Source: Brachynemurus nebulosus
Taxonomy: Eukaryota > Arthropoda > Insecta > Neuroptera > Myrmeleontidae
DNA: 64,000 nt
Direction: 5' to 3'
Assembly: GCA_035578155.1 (NCBI GenBank)
Contig: JAPWDM010000043.1
Coordinates: 1,238,419-1,302,418, forward strand
Shown: positions 25,284 through 37,704 of the stretch, piece by piece
How positions within the stretch are numbered: position 1 is the stretch's first letter
Layout of the letters: every line of letters begins with the position of its first letter
Program-made: the position numbers and the translations under genes
The notes under the pieces: model-generated
Database searches by the model: none
What the model saw: the letters and a program-made list of their open reading frames with translations, nothing else
What the model was told of the DNA's origin: nothing

Positions 25284-27132
25284 AATAGTATTTTACAATA
25301 TAAGTTCGGTAAGTTCCTCATACTGATTGAGAAAATGTTGCGAAAACGAGACCCGCAAGGTCGAGTTTTTACAATTTTCGAGATCAGTAAAGGTACTTAA
25401 CGCATCGTGTATTGTATAATATTTTTTGCACGATCGTGTATTTTCATGCATTTACCGAGTCTGTTGACAATGCTGGTAAGTTACATTTCCCGAACGTTTG
25501 TTTATATCCATGGAAACCAAAAAATAACAGTGCAGTAAGTGAAATAGATGCGTGGTAAGTAAATAGGAGTGTGGTAAGTTAAATTAGCTCAAAAATGATT
25601 GTATTTATTTATTTATATTGAAATTAAAAGTACAATTTGAACAATTAGGAAAATAAATCCATTAATAATATGAAAATTTTCACTAGTTTGCACATTATTA
25701 TTATTATTGTTGGCATCAGTCTTCTTATTTTATTGACATTACAAAAGGTCGTTCAATCATTATTTTTTCTGTGGCTTTCATAATCTTCCTTTCATTTTAC
25801 GAGAATAAATTTGCAGTCAAAAATAAAATGCTTCATCAATTTTATTATTCTCACTAATAATATAGTTTAACAAACTATTTTCCTCAATTTTTTTTAATAG
25901 AAAACTCAAAAAAAATATTCACGCCAGTGAAATATTGACACTTAATTTTTTATTTACAAATATAGTTGTCAATTGTCACTACAAAAATTCATATTAGTTG
26001 TTATGAATATTTATAATATTTATTCATGGCATTCTATGTCATAACATAGAGATATAAATTTAATCTATATTATCTGAATTTTATTTTTTATTTAACACAT
26101 TTTTAATCTTTAATTATTTTAAATCGATCGTGCAAAAAATATTATACAATACACGATGCGTTAAGTGCATTTACTGATCTCGAAAATTGCAAAAACTCGA
26201 CCCTGCGGGTCTCGTTTTCGCAACAATTCCTCGATCAGTAAAAGCAACTTACCGAACTTATATTGTAAAATACTATTTTGCACGATCGTGTATTTTCATG
26301 CATTTACCGAGGCTGTTGACAATGCTGGTAAGTTACATTTCCCGAACGTTTGTTTATATCCATGGAAACCAAAAAATAACAGTGCGGTAAGTGAAATAGA
26401 TGCGTGGTAAGTAAATAGGAGTGTGGTAAGTTAAATTAGCTCAAAAATGATTGTATTTATTTATTTATATTGAAATTAAAAGTACAATTTGAACAATTAG
26501 GAAAATAAATCATTAATAATATGAAAATTTTCACTAGTTTGCACATTATTATTATTATTGTTGGCATCAGTCTTCTTATTTTATTGACATTTCAAAAGGT
26601 CGTTCAATCATTAAGATTTTCTGTGGCTTTCATAATCTTCCTTTCATTTTACGAGAATAAATTTGCAGTCAAAAATAAGATGCTTCATCAATTTCATTAT
26701 TCTCACTAATAATATAGTTTAACAAACTATTTTCCTCAATTTTTTTTAATAGAAAATTCAAAAAAAATATTCACGCCAGTGAAATATTGACACTTAATTT
26801 TTTATTTACAAATATAGTTGTCAATTGTCACTACAAAGATTCATATTAGTTGTTATGAATATTTATAATATTTATTCATGGCATTCTATGTCATAACATA
26901 GAAATATAAATTTCATCTATATTATCTGAATTTTATTTTTTATTTAACACATTTTTAATCTTTAATTACTTTAAATCGATCGTGCAAAAAATATTATACA
27001 ATACACGATGCGTTAAGTGCATTTACTGATCTCGGAAATTGCAAAAACTCGACCCTGCGGGTCTCGTTTTCGCAACATTTTCTCGATCAGTAAAAGCAAC
27101 TTACCGAACTTATATTGTAAAATACTATTTTG
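25284..27132. repeat. Alternating inverted/tandem array (segments P and core)
   Basis: The order is P (25284-25430), core (25431-26123), inverted P (26124-26280), core again (26281-26974), inverted P (26975-27132). The two core+P units are direct repeats with an offset of 852 bp and look nearly identical along their length. P starts with GTATTTTACAATATAAGTTC and contains a long stem-loop (see 26172-26239). Cores begin CGATCGTGTATTTTCATGC and end TTTAAATCGATCG. One unit alone (P-core-inverted P) would be an element with TIRs of about 150 bp; the array looks like such units fused through shared ends. Confidence 0.7.
26172..26239. other. Conserved stem-loop in segment P
   Basis: ACTGATC at one side pairs with GATCAGT at the other, and the centre reads GACCCTGCGGGTC. 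The whole ~68 nt folds as one imperfect hairpin. The same structure occurs in P copies at 25322-25388, about 27022-27090 and 32252-32320. Confidence 0.6.
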
Positions 27133-27209
27133 AACGATCGATTTAAAATAATTAAAGAATTAAGATATATTAAATAAAGAATAAAATTCGGATAATATAG
27201 ATGAGAGGG
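27133..27209 (-). repeat. Third core unit (inverted), left piece
   Basis: Starts CGATTTAAAATAATTAA and stops at ATAGATGA, exactly where the 7.66-kb element begins. The other piece is 34869-35515. Confidence 0.6.
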
Positions 27210-27845
27210 TCTAGCAGGTTAAGATAGAGTTTACAGCCCCAGAGAGGCCTATTAAAAATAAGTTATGTTGCGATATCGGTGAGTAATAGATATACCATTG
27301 GCACCTATTTTAGCCTCTGATCTCTCTGCGTTCTTGAGATAATTGACCATATATATGCTAGAGCGGGTATTTTTTGAAATTTTTTTATTCCGAAACTATT
27401 ACATCCAGATTAATAAAACCAAGACTGTTTATTAGGTAGTACGTTGTGCTGTATTCTGTATTTTTTACAGAATTTTCTAACAATTTCTACCACCTAAAAA
27501 AATAAAAAATAAAAAATTCCTATTTTTTTTCCATAGTTCTCGGAGAGATACAATCATAGAAAAAATATATAATGTAGCTTAGTATGTCTACTATTATCAC
27601 TAAAAAGTGCATTCAGATCAGATGGGTGCAACACTTCGAAAAAAAATAAAATATCCTTATGACCGCTCTAGAGTACTCGCCACTTCATATCTCTCTTTCA
27701 TATAAACTTACTTATAAATATATAATCAAGTAGTAGTTACAGTTGATTTCCATCTAAAACGAAACTATTTTTATGAGTGACGAGTGTATGAGGTAAAGGC
27801 GGTATATGTGTGTGGATTAATACGAACGATTAAGAGGCATAGGAA
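27210..27845 (+). repeat. Left long TIR of the 7.66-kb element
   Basis: Contains CCCAGAGAGGCC, GATCTCTCTGCGTTC and ACTACTTGATTATATA blocks, all found inverted in the right arm. Confidence 0.75.
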
Positions 27846-28207
27846 GGGATAGATTGGGATTTAAATATCATGGATTGATTCTATTTAGAAGAAAAGATAT
27901 TGTTTTCTATTATGAATATACTAAATAATACTTGTGCTGGACGTACTATACGAGAAAGGTGGTTGCACAATATAATCTCAAGTAGCATGTTGTCATAACA
28001 GCGGGCAATATATTAAAACTGGAAGTAAGATCAAGGTATATCAATACTAACACAAAACTTATCACCTCTACATGTATCAGTATATTTGTCATGTGTAGAT
28101 TAATAAGCAACGAATATACGAGAAAAAATTTGGCGGACAGGTCTATCCACACTGTCAACTTCCCATTGGGTGTCCTTAAAGACTAGAGATTACTGTACAT
28201 AAATAAT

Positions 28208-28870
28208 TCTTTTTTCATTTCAGGCGACTCCTCCCCTGGGCCCCCGATAGAGGCTTTGCCCCCTGCACCATACCGGTGGCTTCGCCTTCTGTACCTAAGT
28301 GTGGGGGCTCCACCCTTATCAAACAAATGATAACATCATTTGTTCTCAAGATATGCGAGACAAAATATATTTTGGCAAAAACTAATTTTTCAAGTTTCTT
28401 ATTTTTTTTCGTTTTTCGTTTTTTTTTTTTTTCGTTTTTTTTTTTTATTTTTATTTTTTTTTTAAATTTTGTAATAAAATACTGGCGTTTTTAACATCAA
28501 GGAAGGTTCTTAGGCCATTATATAATAATGTTATGGTAAAAAATCCATATAATCTATGTTATCTTAATAAAGTTAATTCCGTTTTTTTACCACAAAAAAC
28601 AAACCTCTAATCCGAATTTGCTGAAGACTTTACCCGGTCTTCATTTTTTGATTACGCATCTAATGAAATTAGTCCGGAGTTGATATCATCATTTGTTCTC
28701 GAGATATGCGAGACGAAAAAAAATTCACGAACGAACGAACTAATGAACGCACACACAGACATCACGCTAAAAACGATGGATTCGGATTCTAGTGACCTTG
28801 AAACGTGGAGATATGTCAAAATTAGCGATTCGTAAAATCGGACCCATTACAATAACTTTCTATGGGAAGT
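28208..28870 (+). repeat. Unclassified repeat with a duplicated block
   Basis: Starts with a GC-rich stretch (CTCCTCCCCTGGGCCCCCG...). The block ATCATTTGTTCTC(A/G)AGATATGCGAGAC occurs twice, near 28334 and 28690. A (GAAC)n-like run and a 3' phrase TCGGACCCATTACAATAACT follow. It has the feel of the non-coding tail of a retroelement, but I cannot assign it. Confidence 0.4.
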
Positions 28871-29876
28871 TAAAAATAGATTATGATAGTGTAATCAACA
28901 GTACTGTTGCCTATTTATATGAGTGATATAAAATTATATAAATAAGTGGAATTCTTGGATGGTCAAAATAAGAATGTATACACTGTACAAAATATGAAAG
29001 TAAGAGAACGAACGATTTTGTCTATCATTGTTGTTTGCACGCCAATTAATACGAGCTATAAAGAGAATCACTAACATGGATACCACAAGAGCAAAAAAAA
29101 TATTGTTTATAACCCATCTATCTTACTCTAAATATTATAATTCACATAGACATGACTAAAATTACAATGCGTTGAATGTCGCCAGTTTACGGATTAGCAA
29201 TTATCTAATATATTCACAATAGAAAATATTAATGTAATTATCAGTGAGGATAGTTACGGAGACTAATCATAACTATATTATAACAAGTTCTTGAACTTAT
29301 TTATTATTTTTATTAATATTCACTGTAATTCGGAGCATCTGCTGCACTTTTAACACGTAGACGGTTATAGTGCTGTGCAGCCTCAAGTAAAACTTCATTA
29401 ACTGTAACACGATGCTATAGCACATCAACAAGTTCGTATACAGTGTATAGTATATATCTTGCTTATTCTCTTTGTAATACACGTCATCAATGTTCTTTCT
29501 CTGTTTCTTACAACTTTTCTTATCTTCTCTAATCTTTTTGATTTATGGCAATAATAGCCCTTTTGTAATAGGTAAATTTAGTCTATATTGTTAAATGTAT
29601 TTATCCGTTTTCGTATGACGTCATAAATATTTTAAAATGTAGTTATTCCCGACAAACGATTTTTTACTACTTTTAAATTAGTTGAAAAGAAATTCATACA
29701 ATTTTTATTGCGATAACTAAAAAAAGAAAGCTGAATGAACAACACGCCCATTTGTATAAAAAACCATAAATAAGTTTATTTATAAAAAAACGACTATGTA
29801 TACGATTTCTGTTGATGAATAAATAATATAATAATCTGTTACACACCTCACCTCACATACACCTGGCCTCACATAT
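28871..29876. other. No gene seen
   Basis: AT-rich interior of the 7.66-kb element; no motif or repeat recognised. Confidence 0.4.
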
Positions 29877-30390
29877 AAAGAGCCCCATATATGGTGAGAT
29901 CTGTATCGATACCTTGTATCGATACAAATAGCGATACATATATCTGAGATTTGTATCATGTTTATGTAGCACACACACGCTGAGACTGAATCGTAAAACC
30001 TCAGTACAGATAAAAAATTTTATTAATAAAGAAATGTGCGATCTACGACCTGTGGCACCTGTGCTGTTAGCAATTGCAATACAAACATCTTTACATTTTG
30101 AATCCCGTAGACATGGGTATAATTTATACATATTAATAAAATCTTCCCAAAAATCTCTATCTGCAGACATGATTATTCAAATAAATAACAGTTATTTACT
30201 TTCTTAACTGTCAAAATAAAAATGCAACCATAGTTACCACTATACTTGAGACAAGCACGATACCAGCTGATACTTGCTGATACTGATACAGTGATACCGA
30301 GACAGTCACATACACGATGAGATCTGTATCATGATACTGATACCTGTAACATGTAGCGATACAGATCTCATCGTGTATGGGGACCCTTAA
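29877..30390. mobile_element. MITE with AGATCTGTATCG-type TIRs
   Basis: The left end (29877-29912) reads AGAGCCCCATATATGGTGAG then ATCTGTATCGATAC. The right end, inverted, reads AGGGTCCCCATACACGATGA then the same ATCTGTATCG. About 0.51 kb. An additional internal hairpin of the same phrase lies at 30312-30383. Non-coding; class unknown. Confidence 0.6.
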
Positions 30391-30493
30391 GGTACAAAGA
30401 TACTCATATATGAAAAAATTTTAAAACACTATTTTACTTTTAAGTTTTGTATTAAAAGCAATAATAAAAATTTAAAGAAAAAAATAAAAGCTA

Positions 30494-30939
30494 GTAAGGC
30501 CCGATCCGCATTAACGTTCCGCTCTCGGTACAATATCGCTACGCTCCTGATTCGATAAAATATTCTTACACAATAAACAGTGAGTGTATTCACATCATCC
30601 CTCCGATATCAGTCACAGTTCGCTCCCGCTCCAATACCAATGCCACTCAGGTAATATTTTATCGGAGCGATATCAGACTTGTTATGACTTGTACCTATAG
30701 TGTAAACACTTTTTTTTATTCCACTCCGCTCCGCTTGCATTCAGTTGTTATGAAAAAATATTTGTTTCGAACTGACACCGAACAGGAAGCGTATCGACAG
30801 TGGAATTATAATGTGAATGGAGAATGAATAGGTACCAGCATGATGTCAGCACTGTAATGTGAACACAACAAGATTTTATCGGAGCGAGACTGGAGCGGGA
30901 GCGTATCTATATTGGCACTATAATATAAATCGGACCTAC
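30494..30939. mobile_element. MITE with CGCTCC/GGAGCG-rich ends
   Basis: Ends GTAAGGCCCGATCCGCATTA and, inverted, GTAGGTCCGATTTATATTA. The subterminal regions carry complementary CGCTCCCGCTCC and GGAGCGGGAGCG blocks. About 0.45 kb, non-coding. Confidence 0.6.
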
Positions 30940-31997
30940 AAACTTAAAATATAGTTAACAAAGGAAGTAATCAAATTGTCACTTAAATTTTATGGCTTAA
31001 CTAATGCTATATTTATTTAAATATAAGAAGTAGAAATAAAGTAAGAAGTATATACAAATGTCTACAATAAATACGCAATTAATATAGACAAATTATACAA
31101 TATGCGTAAAAGTTTGTTTGTTTTACTTTAGCTCTAATAAAAAATTTAAAGATTATTAAAAAATTACAAATTGACTAGTATCCTAAACTTTTTGTTATGT
31201 CAGTATCAGATTAAAAATAAAATCATTAATATTACGTATGTACCTCATGTACTTTAAGTATTCAAAAAGAGGGACAATATTATAGTATTCCATACCAAAA
31301 TTGGCAAAACGAAACATTTACGCAATCACTTCAATGTTTGTCCAGGTGTTACAAGTAATTTTCTCTGAAATCACTCGACGCGAAAATTTGAAACTTAGCA
31401 CAGAGAAATGATGTGGTGGCAGATTACAGATGTGAAGTTGAATTTCGATTCTGGGGATTACTTTTAGGAGATAACCTGGAAAGTGAAAACAAAATTTTTT
31501 CCTGAGCCTATTAAAGCACAAATTCGGTAATATATGTAACTACATACTCTTGTCCTTTTTTGGGGGAGGGGAGGTAAATCATAAAAATTGCTGTTCCCAA
31601 TCCTTATTATCAGAAGGGTTGCTCAGAAAAATCTGAAAAAATTCATGAATATTAAGAATGGGGTGTAGATTAAGCGAAAATTATCAGGACTGAATTTCCT
31701 TATACAACTTTCTTGGCATATAAAAATAAAAGTTGATGACATATTTTGCTTTAATAAAGATGTTGTTTATCAATAATAATTGTATTAATAGTATCTATGT
31801 TAAATGTATATTTTGGTAATTTTTTTATAAAGTGAGTTTTAGAAATTAAAGAAGTAAGGAATAGTAGATAAATCTGTACGGAAAAAATATATTTCAATCT
31901 CTGTATCTAAATATTATCTATAATAATATTTGTAATGTTTTGTTAGGTATCCATAGAAATAAAACAAATTCAATCTATTCAAAGAAATTCAAAATAA
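30940..31997. other. No gene seen
   Basis: AT-rich; a GGGGGAGGGGAGG tract near 31.56 kb is the only distinctive feature. Confidence 0.4.
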
Positions 31998-33353
31998 TCT
32001 ACTTAATAAATTTCTAACACTGACTGACTGACTGACAGATAACGCACAGTCTAAACCGTTGGGTTTAGAAGAATGAAATTTTGCATAGGAGTTCCCTATG
32101 TAACGTAGGTGAGCACTAAGAAAGGATTTTTGAAAATTCGTCCTCTAAGTAGGTTTAACGGGGGATGAAAATTTGTATGTAAATTCGTTATTTTTGAAGT
32201 TAGTGGTATATAATAGTATTTTACAATATAAGTTCGGTAAGTTGCATTTACTGATCGAGAAAATGTTGCGAAAACGAGACCCGCAGGGTCGAGTTTTTGC
32301 AATTTTCGAGATCAGTAAAGGCACTTAACGCATCGTGTATTGTATAATATTTTTTGCACGATCGATTTAAAATAATTAATGAATAAAAATATATTAAATA
32401 AAAAATAAAATTCGGATAATATAGATGAAATTTATATTTCTATGTTATGACATAGAATGCCATGAATAAATATTATAAATATTTATAGCAATAATAAGAA
32501 TCTTTGTAGTGACAACTGACAACTACATATATTTGTAAATAAAAAATTAAGTGTCAATATTTCATCGGCGCGGCGTGAATACTTTTTTTGAATTTTTTAT
32601 TAAAAAAATTGAGGAAAGTAGTTTGTTAAACTATAATATTAGTGAGAATAATGAAACTGATGAATGCATTTTATTTTTGGCTGCAAATTTACTCTCGTAA
32701 AATGAAAAGAAGATTATGAAACCACAGAAAATTTTAACGACTGAACGACCTTTTGAAATGTCAATAAAATATGAAGACTAAAATTGCCAACAATAATTGG
32801 CAATAATTAATAATGTACAAACTAGTGAAAATTTTCATATTAATCGATTTATTTTCCTAATTGTTTAAATTGTACTTTTAATTTCAATATAAATAAAATA
32901 ATTACAATCATTTTGAGCTAATTTCACTTACCACACTCCTATTAACTTACCACGCATTCTATTTCACTTACCGCACTGTTATTTTTTGGTTTCCATGGAT
33001 ATAAACAAACGTTCGGGAAATGTAACTTACCAGCATTGTCAACAGCATCGGTAAATGCATGAAAATACACGATCGTGCAAAAAATATGTTACTATGGCTA
33101 TTAAAATTAATAATATCTTATTTAATGAATAAGAATGAAATTTCTATTTATAAATAAAAGTCAGTTGTTTCTAGAAATTTATTCCTTAATGGGTTAAAAC
33201 AGAAAATGAAAGTTCATATGGGAAGTTCGTCACTTTTGAAGTTAAAAACGTGGATATTGATTTAGGCTTTTGTAAAACATTAAAAGTGAGCAGAAAGTGA
33301 GTAGCTAATAAAAAGATGTTGTCGATGGGAAATCCCATCGGGCATACGGCTAG
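31998..33353 (+). mobile_element. Non-autonomous Helitron
   Basis: The 5' end is TCTACTTAATAAAT after an A, followed by the (CTGA)n phrase ACTGACTGACTGACTGACAG. The 3' end has the hairpin CGATGGG-AAAT-CCCATCG (33323-33340), nine nucleotides, then CTAG (33350-33353) followed by T. TC start, hairpin, CTRR end and insertion between A and T are the full Helitron signature. A P/core repeat is inserted in it; without that it is only about 0.47 kb. No Rep/helicase frame. Confidence 0.75.
32209..33091 (-). repeat. P/core repeat unit inside the Helitron
   Basis: P in plus orientation (32209-32365, with its stem-loop) followed by an inverted core ending CACGATCGTGCAAAAAATAT. The right-hand P is truncated after that phrase. 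It shows the uninterrupted junction (ATAGATGAAATTTATATTTC) used to define the 7.66-kb insertion. Confidence 0.65.
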
Positions 33354-34195
33354 TATTTAAATAATTTTCTGGCTTGTAATATTATCTAATACAATTTTTA
33401 TAATTAATAGTACTGCTAAAAATTATTCTTGAAAGAAAAAATTATTATTGAAAAAACGGAGTTTCTTAGTACATTTACTCCATTCAGTAAAAATCACTGT
33501 ACGTTTGTGATAAAGGTAGATAGACCAAAATAACGATACCATCATGTTGAAACAGAAAAATGTTCTTTATCTTAGAAACAAAATGTATGATTCATTAAGA
33601 AAAATATTTCAGCCACTTTCATATACTATTATATCAAATTTATAAAAACAACTGACTGTACGGAACACGGTTTGCGCAAGTACAACTTACCCTTGACGAC
33701 TTGTTTAGGTCTTCGAAGGGCGTGTCATTAATAACAAAGAGGGAGGAAACACTGGGCGTTTATTTTAATAAACACTTTTCTTAGCTACTTCATTAAAAAT
33801 ATTAGACACCTCCTTCCAACTAATTACGAAGTAACTACTTAAACGTATGTTGTAGATAATAAAAACATGCAGGGATTATGATGTCATATAAAAAAGAATA
33901 TAAATATTTAGGAGCAAGGATCTTATGTTTTTTTACTTAAGGGTCATTATTTCAAAAATGTTCAGAAAGTAGAGGAAAATGAAAAATAGACAAGGAAAGT
34001 GATGACGTAAATTCCAAACTCGCTAAACAGATAATACCAATAAGTTACATAAACATAGCTCGATCTCTGTTTAGGCACCATAGATATCAGAAGGGTGAGA
34101 TATGCTATCCAATACTTTATGTATTCTGCAGCAGATCTGTGGTACCTATAGTATCTACTGTGCTTAGACAAAGAGGGAGCTACGGTTGTTTATGT
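33354..34195. other. No gene seen
   Basis: Unique-looking AT-rich sequence between the Helitron and the right long TIR. Confidence 0.4.
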
Positions 34196-34868
34196 ATTAA
34201 AGTAATCATTCATATTAACCCACACCGTGCATATACTCTATATAATCTATATATCAATCGTGCATATGGTATTGTATATACATATACCCCCCTTACCTCA
34301 TACACTCGTCACTCATAAAAATAGTTTCGTTTTAGATGGAAATCAACTGTAACTACTACTTGATTATATATTTATAAGTAAGTTTATATGAAAGAGAGAT
34401 ATGAAGTGGTGAGTACTCTAGAGCGGTCATAAGGATATTTTATTTTTTTTCGAAGTGTTGCACCCATCTGATCTGAATGCACTTTTAAGTGATAATAGTA
34501 GACATAATAAGCTACATTATATATTTTTTCTATGATTGTACCTCTCCGAGAACTATGGAAAAAAATAGGAATTTTTTATTTTGAATTTTTTTAGGTGGTA
34601 GAAATTGTTAGAAAATTCTGTAAAAAATACAGAATATAGCACAACGTACTACCTAATAAACAGTCTTGGTTTTATCAGTCTGGATGTAATAGTTTCAGAA
34701 TAAAAAAATTTCCGCTCTAGCATATATATGGTCAATTATCTCAAGAACGCAGAGAGATCAGAGGCTAAAATAGGTGCCAATGGTATATTTATTACTCACT
34801 TATATCGCAACATAACTGATTTTTAATAGGCCTCTCTGGGGCTGCAAACCCTATCTTAACCTGCTAGA
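34196..34868 (-). repeat. Right long TIR of the 7.66-kb element
   Basis: Reverse complement of 27210-27845 with scattered changes and a TA-rich insertion near 34.24 kb. Confidence 0.75.
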
Positions 34869-35515
34869 GCTTTTATATTTCTATGTTATGACATAGAATG
34901 CCATGAATAAATATTATAAATATCTATAGCAACTATTATACGAATCTTTGTAGTGACAATTGATAACTAAGTTTGTAAATTAAAAATTAAGTGTCAATAT
35001 TTAATTTGCGTGAACATTTTTTTGAATTTTCTATTAAAAAAACTGAGGAAAATCGTTTGTTAAACTATGTGTAATATTATTGAGAATAATGAAATTGATG
35101 AAGCATTTTAATTTTTGCTGCTATTCTCGTAAAATGAAAGGAAGATTACGAAAACCACAGAAAATTTTAATAATTGAACAACCTTTTGAAATGTCAATAA
35201 ATTATAAAGACTAATGGCAACAACAATAATAATAATGTGCAAACTAGTGAAAATTCTCATATTAATCCATTAATTTATCTAATTGTTCAAATTGTATTTT
35301 TAATTTCAATATAAATAAATAATTACAATCATTTTTGAGCGAATTTCACTTACCGCACTCCTATTCACTTACCGGGCACCTATTTTACTTACCGTGTTGT
35401 TATTTTTTGGTTTCCGTGGATATAAACAAACGTTCGGGAAATGTACGAGTATAATAACTTACCATCATTGTTAACAGCATCGGTAAATACATGAAAATAC
35501 ACGATCGTGCAAAAA
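34869..35515 (-). repeat. Third core unit (inverted), right piece
   Basis: Continues the core from TTTATATTTCTATGTTATGA to CACGATCGTGCAAAAA, more diverged than the tandem pair at 25.4-27.1 kb. Confidence 0.6.
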
Positions 35516-36143
35516 CGTACATACATCTTATCGTACTCAAATGTCGTAATACAAATATCAGACGATCTAGCATAATAGCTACTTATGCTTTAATGTTGTG
35601 TAATTTAAAATTAGTTTTCTTTCTACAAATAATTTGATATTTAAATGTAATTTAGAAATGCAAATTTGTACGAAAAACCATTTTAAATCAATATTTAAGT
35701 AGGACTTACATACGTATATTAATATACAGTCACTCATAGTTATTTGGGCAGTTGCAGTATTATTATTTTGGACTTGATCATGTGAAATATACAGAAGAAA
35801 ACGGAATTGAAGTATAATAGTATTTATACATATCAGTGTATCTATTATATATATCAATGAAAAGAATGAAAAGTATAAACAATGTAGATTATAAATATAT
35901 TTTAAAAATTACATCTGATAAACAAGTACCAAAATTAATTTAAAAAATTTACAGAGAGAGTTAAAAATATACTCACAAAATTATTTGGACAAAAGTGAAC
36001 TTGTCCATTCCTTTATGTTTTTGTTCAATACTATAGGTAATACTTATTTCCTTTTTGCGTACGTACTTTAACCATTGATTGCAATGAAATAGAGAAATTT
36101 TATGTTCAAGGATTAAAAATTTCTTTGACTTTTTTCTTTGAAT
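35516..36143. other. No gene seen
   Basis: AT-rich; the 92-codon minus-strand frame at 35579-35857 has no motif and an unremarkable composition. Confidence 0.4.
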
Positions 36144-36330
36144 TAACGTAAAAGCCCCTATACCGGAACACTATTTTTAGGTGTATAATTAAACTGACTT
36201 ATAAAAATTGACAAATAAATTAAACACCCATTTTTTTTTTTTTTAATAAGCATGAAAGAAAGTTTTTTTAGTCTAATGAATATGATTTTAAAAGTATATA
36301 TCGCACCATTAGTTCAATAGGGTGATATGT

Positions 36331-36984
36331 GCGAATTTTTAATTTAGAGATATTTGACGATAAAGATTTTAAAAATTCATATAAATGAATCTAGTGCATG
36401 AAATTTTTTGAAAATTTAGCAAATTATTCTTACACTCGTTCTTTACTTATTGTAATAATTAAATTTTCTTTAGTTCAATTAGGAAAATTTTTTTGCAGTT
36501 ATAACCGCGAAAATCAATAGCATAACAAAAAGAAAATTGACTATATAGTGAGAGGAATGCGGTTACAAAGGCATTTGTAATTTCTATGCAATCATTTTCT
36601 TCGTATAAGGAATTACTTTTAAAATTTTTGGAAACATATGAAATGTAGAAAAAGGAAATGTGGTGTTTATTTTTCAAAAGTTAAATTATCAATTTAATGT
36701 GGCAAAATATATGTATACATATATTCTCACATTTCATGTAAAACTTAAATTTTATTGTAAATAAGCTTAACTTAATGAATTTTTATTAGAAGTTTTTTAA
36801 TATTATCATAACGTCATAAGAAACAGAAATATAAGTGGATACCTACTTTACGTTTATTTTATTTAAAAATAGTAGTTTTTCTTGATTATTGAAATTATTA
36901 AAAATAGGTAATTTATAATTTTTACTGATTTGTTCTCAAAAGCTTCCTTAGGCTAGTCTTCAAATCCAGAGGAAAATCTTCAGC
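36331..36984. other. No gene seen inside family C copy 3
   Basis: AT-rich interior; nothing recognised. Confidence 0.4.
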
Positions 36985-36992
36985 CTTGTAAT

Positions 36993-37696
36993 CAGAGCCG
37001 GATTTACATAAGAGCACTTGGGGCACGTGTCCCGGGGGTCCTCACAATAGGGGCCTCCACAAAATTGATAATAAATCTTTTAAGGGGAAAAAGTTAAGTA
37101 AAGGCACGTTTTTTCAAGATTTTTAAAATAAAAATGGGGAAGTTTATTTAATTGATATAAAACCTAGCTTAAAATACAGAATATTTTTTAGACAAAAATA
37201 TTTCAAAATGACGGTGCTACAGCTGCTGGAAGTTGGAACATTAGTTTTGCGTCGCGTCGTGCAGCCTAGAGTCTCAAATCTTAATTAAAATCAAAAAATA
37301 TAATCGTTAATCTATCTATCGTTAGATTCTATCGTTAAAATTTATAAATACCTTTGCATAATGAAGAAAAAGGAAAAAAATAATCAGGATCATTTTGAAA
37401 AAAAAATCATTTTTTTTTATAAATATTCAGTAAAAAACAATGTTTATAATTTAAAAAAAAAAAAAAAAAAAAAAAACTATAAACGTCTTGCAATGTACGT
37501 AACTTTTCCTCCTTAAAAGAGTAGAATAGAAGAAATAGAAATGATAAGCGCTTTTTTGTTTTTTTTTTTTTTTTTTTGCTCGGAAACCCAGTTTTTCGGG
37601 GAAATTTGAAAAATTTTGGAAATTTCCTTACTGCTTTAAAAGGAGTCTCCACATGAGAAGTGCCCCGGGGCTTCCACAAAGGTAAATCCGGCCCTG
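36993..37696. mobile_element. hAT MITE, CAGRGCCGGATTTAC ends
   Basis: Left end CAGAGCCGGATTTAC; right end, inverted, CAGGGCCGGATTTAC. The flanking 8-bp repeats CTTGTAAT (36985-36992) and CTTTTAAT (37697-37704) differ at one base, as expected for an ageing hAT target duplication. Subterminal CCCCGGGG-type blocks are present at both ends. 704 bp, with A and T runs inside; no transposase. Confidence 0.8.
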
Positions 37697-37704
37697 CTTT
37701 TAAT

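Larger units (their letters stand above)
27210..34868. mobile_element. 7.66-kb element with long terminal inverted repeats
   Basis: The left terminus TCTAGCAGGTTAAGATAG (27210) is repeated inverted at 34868. The arms (about 27210-27845 and 34196-34868) are reverse complements over roughly 600 bp, with a small insertion in the right arm. The flanks are the two halves of one core repeat that is continuous at 32.4 kb, so the empty site can be inferred and the element is a true insertion. The 6.3-kb interior holds MITEs, a Helitron and AT-rich DNA, but no frame I can recognise as a transposase. The superfamily is unknown. Confidence 0.65.

Noticed and set aside
25284..27132. CRISPR-like or satellite interpretation of the P/core array
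   Set aside because: Only two to three long units with inverted segments between them; not short direct repeats with unique spacers, nor a simple satellite.
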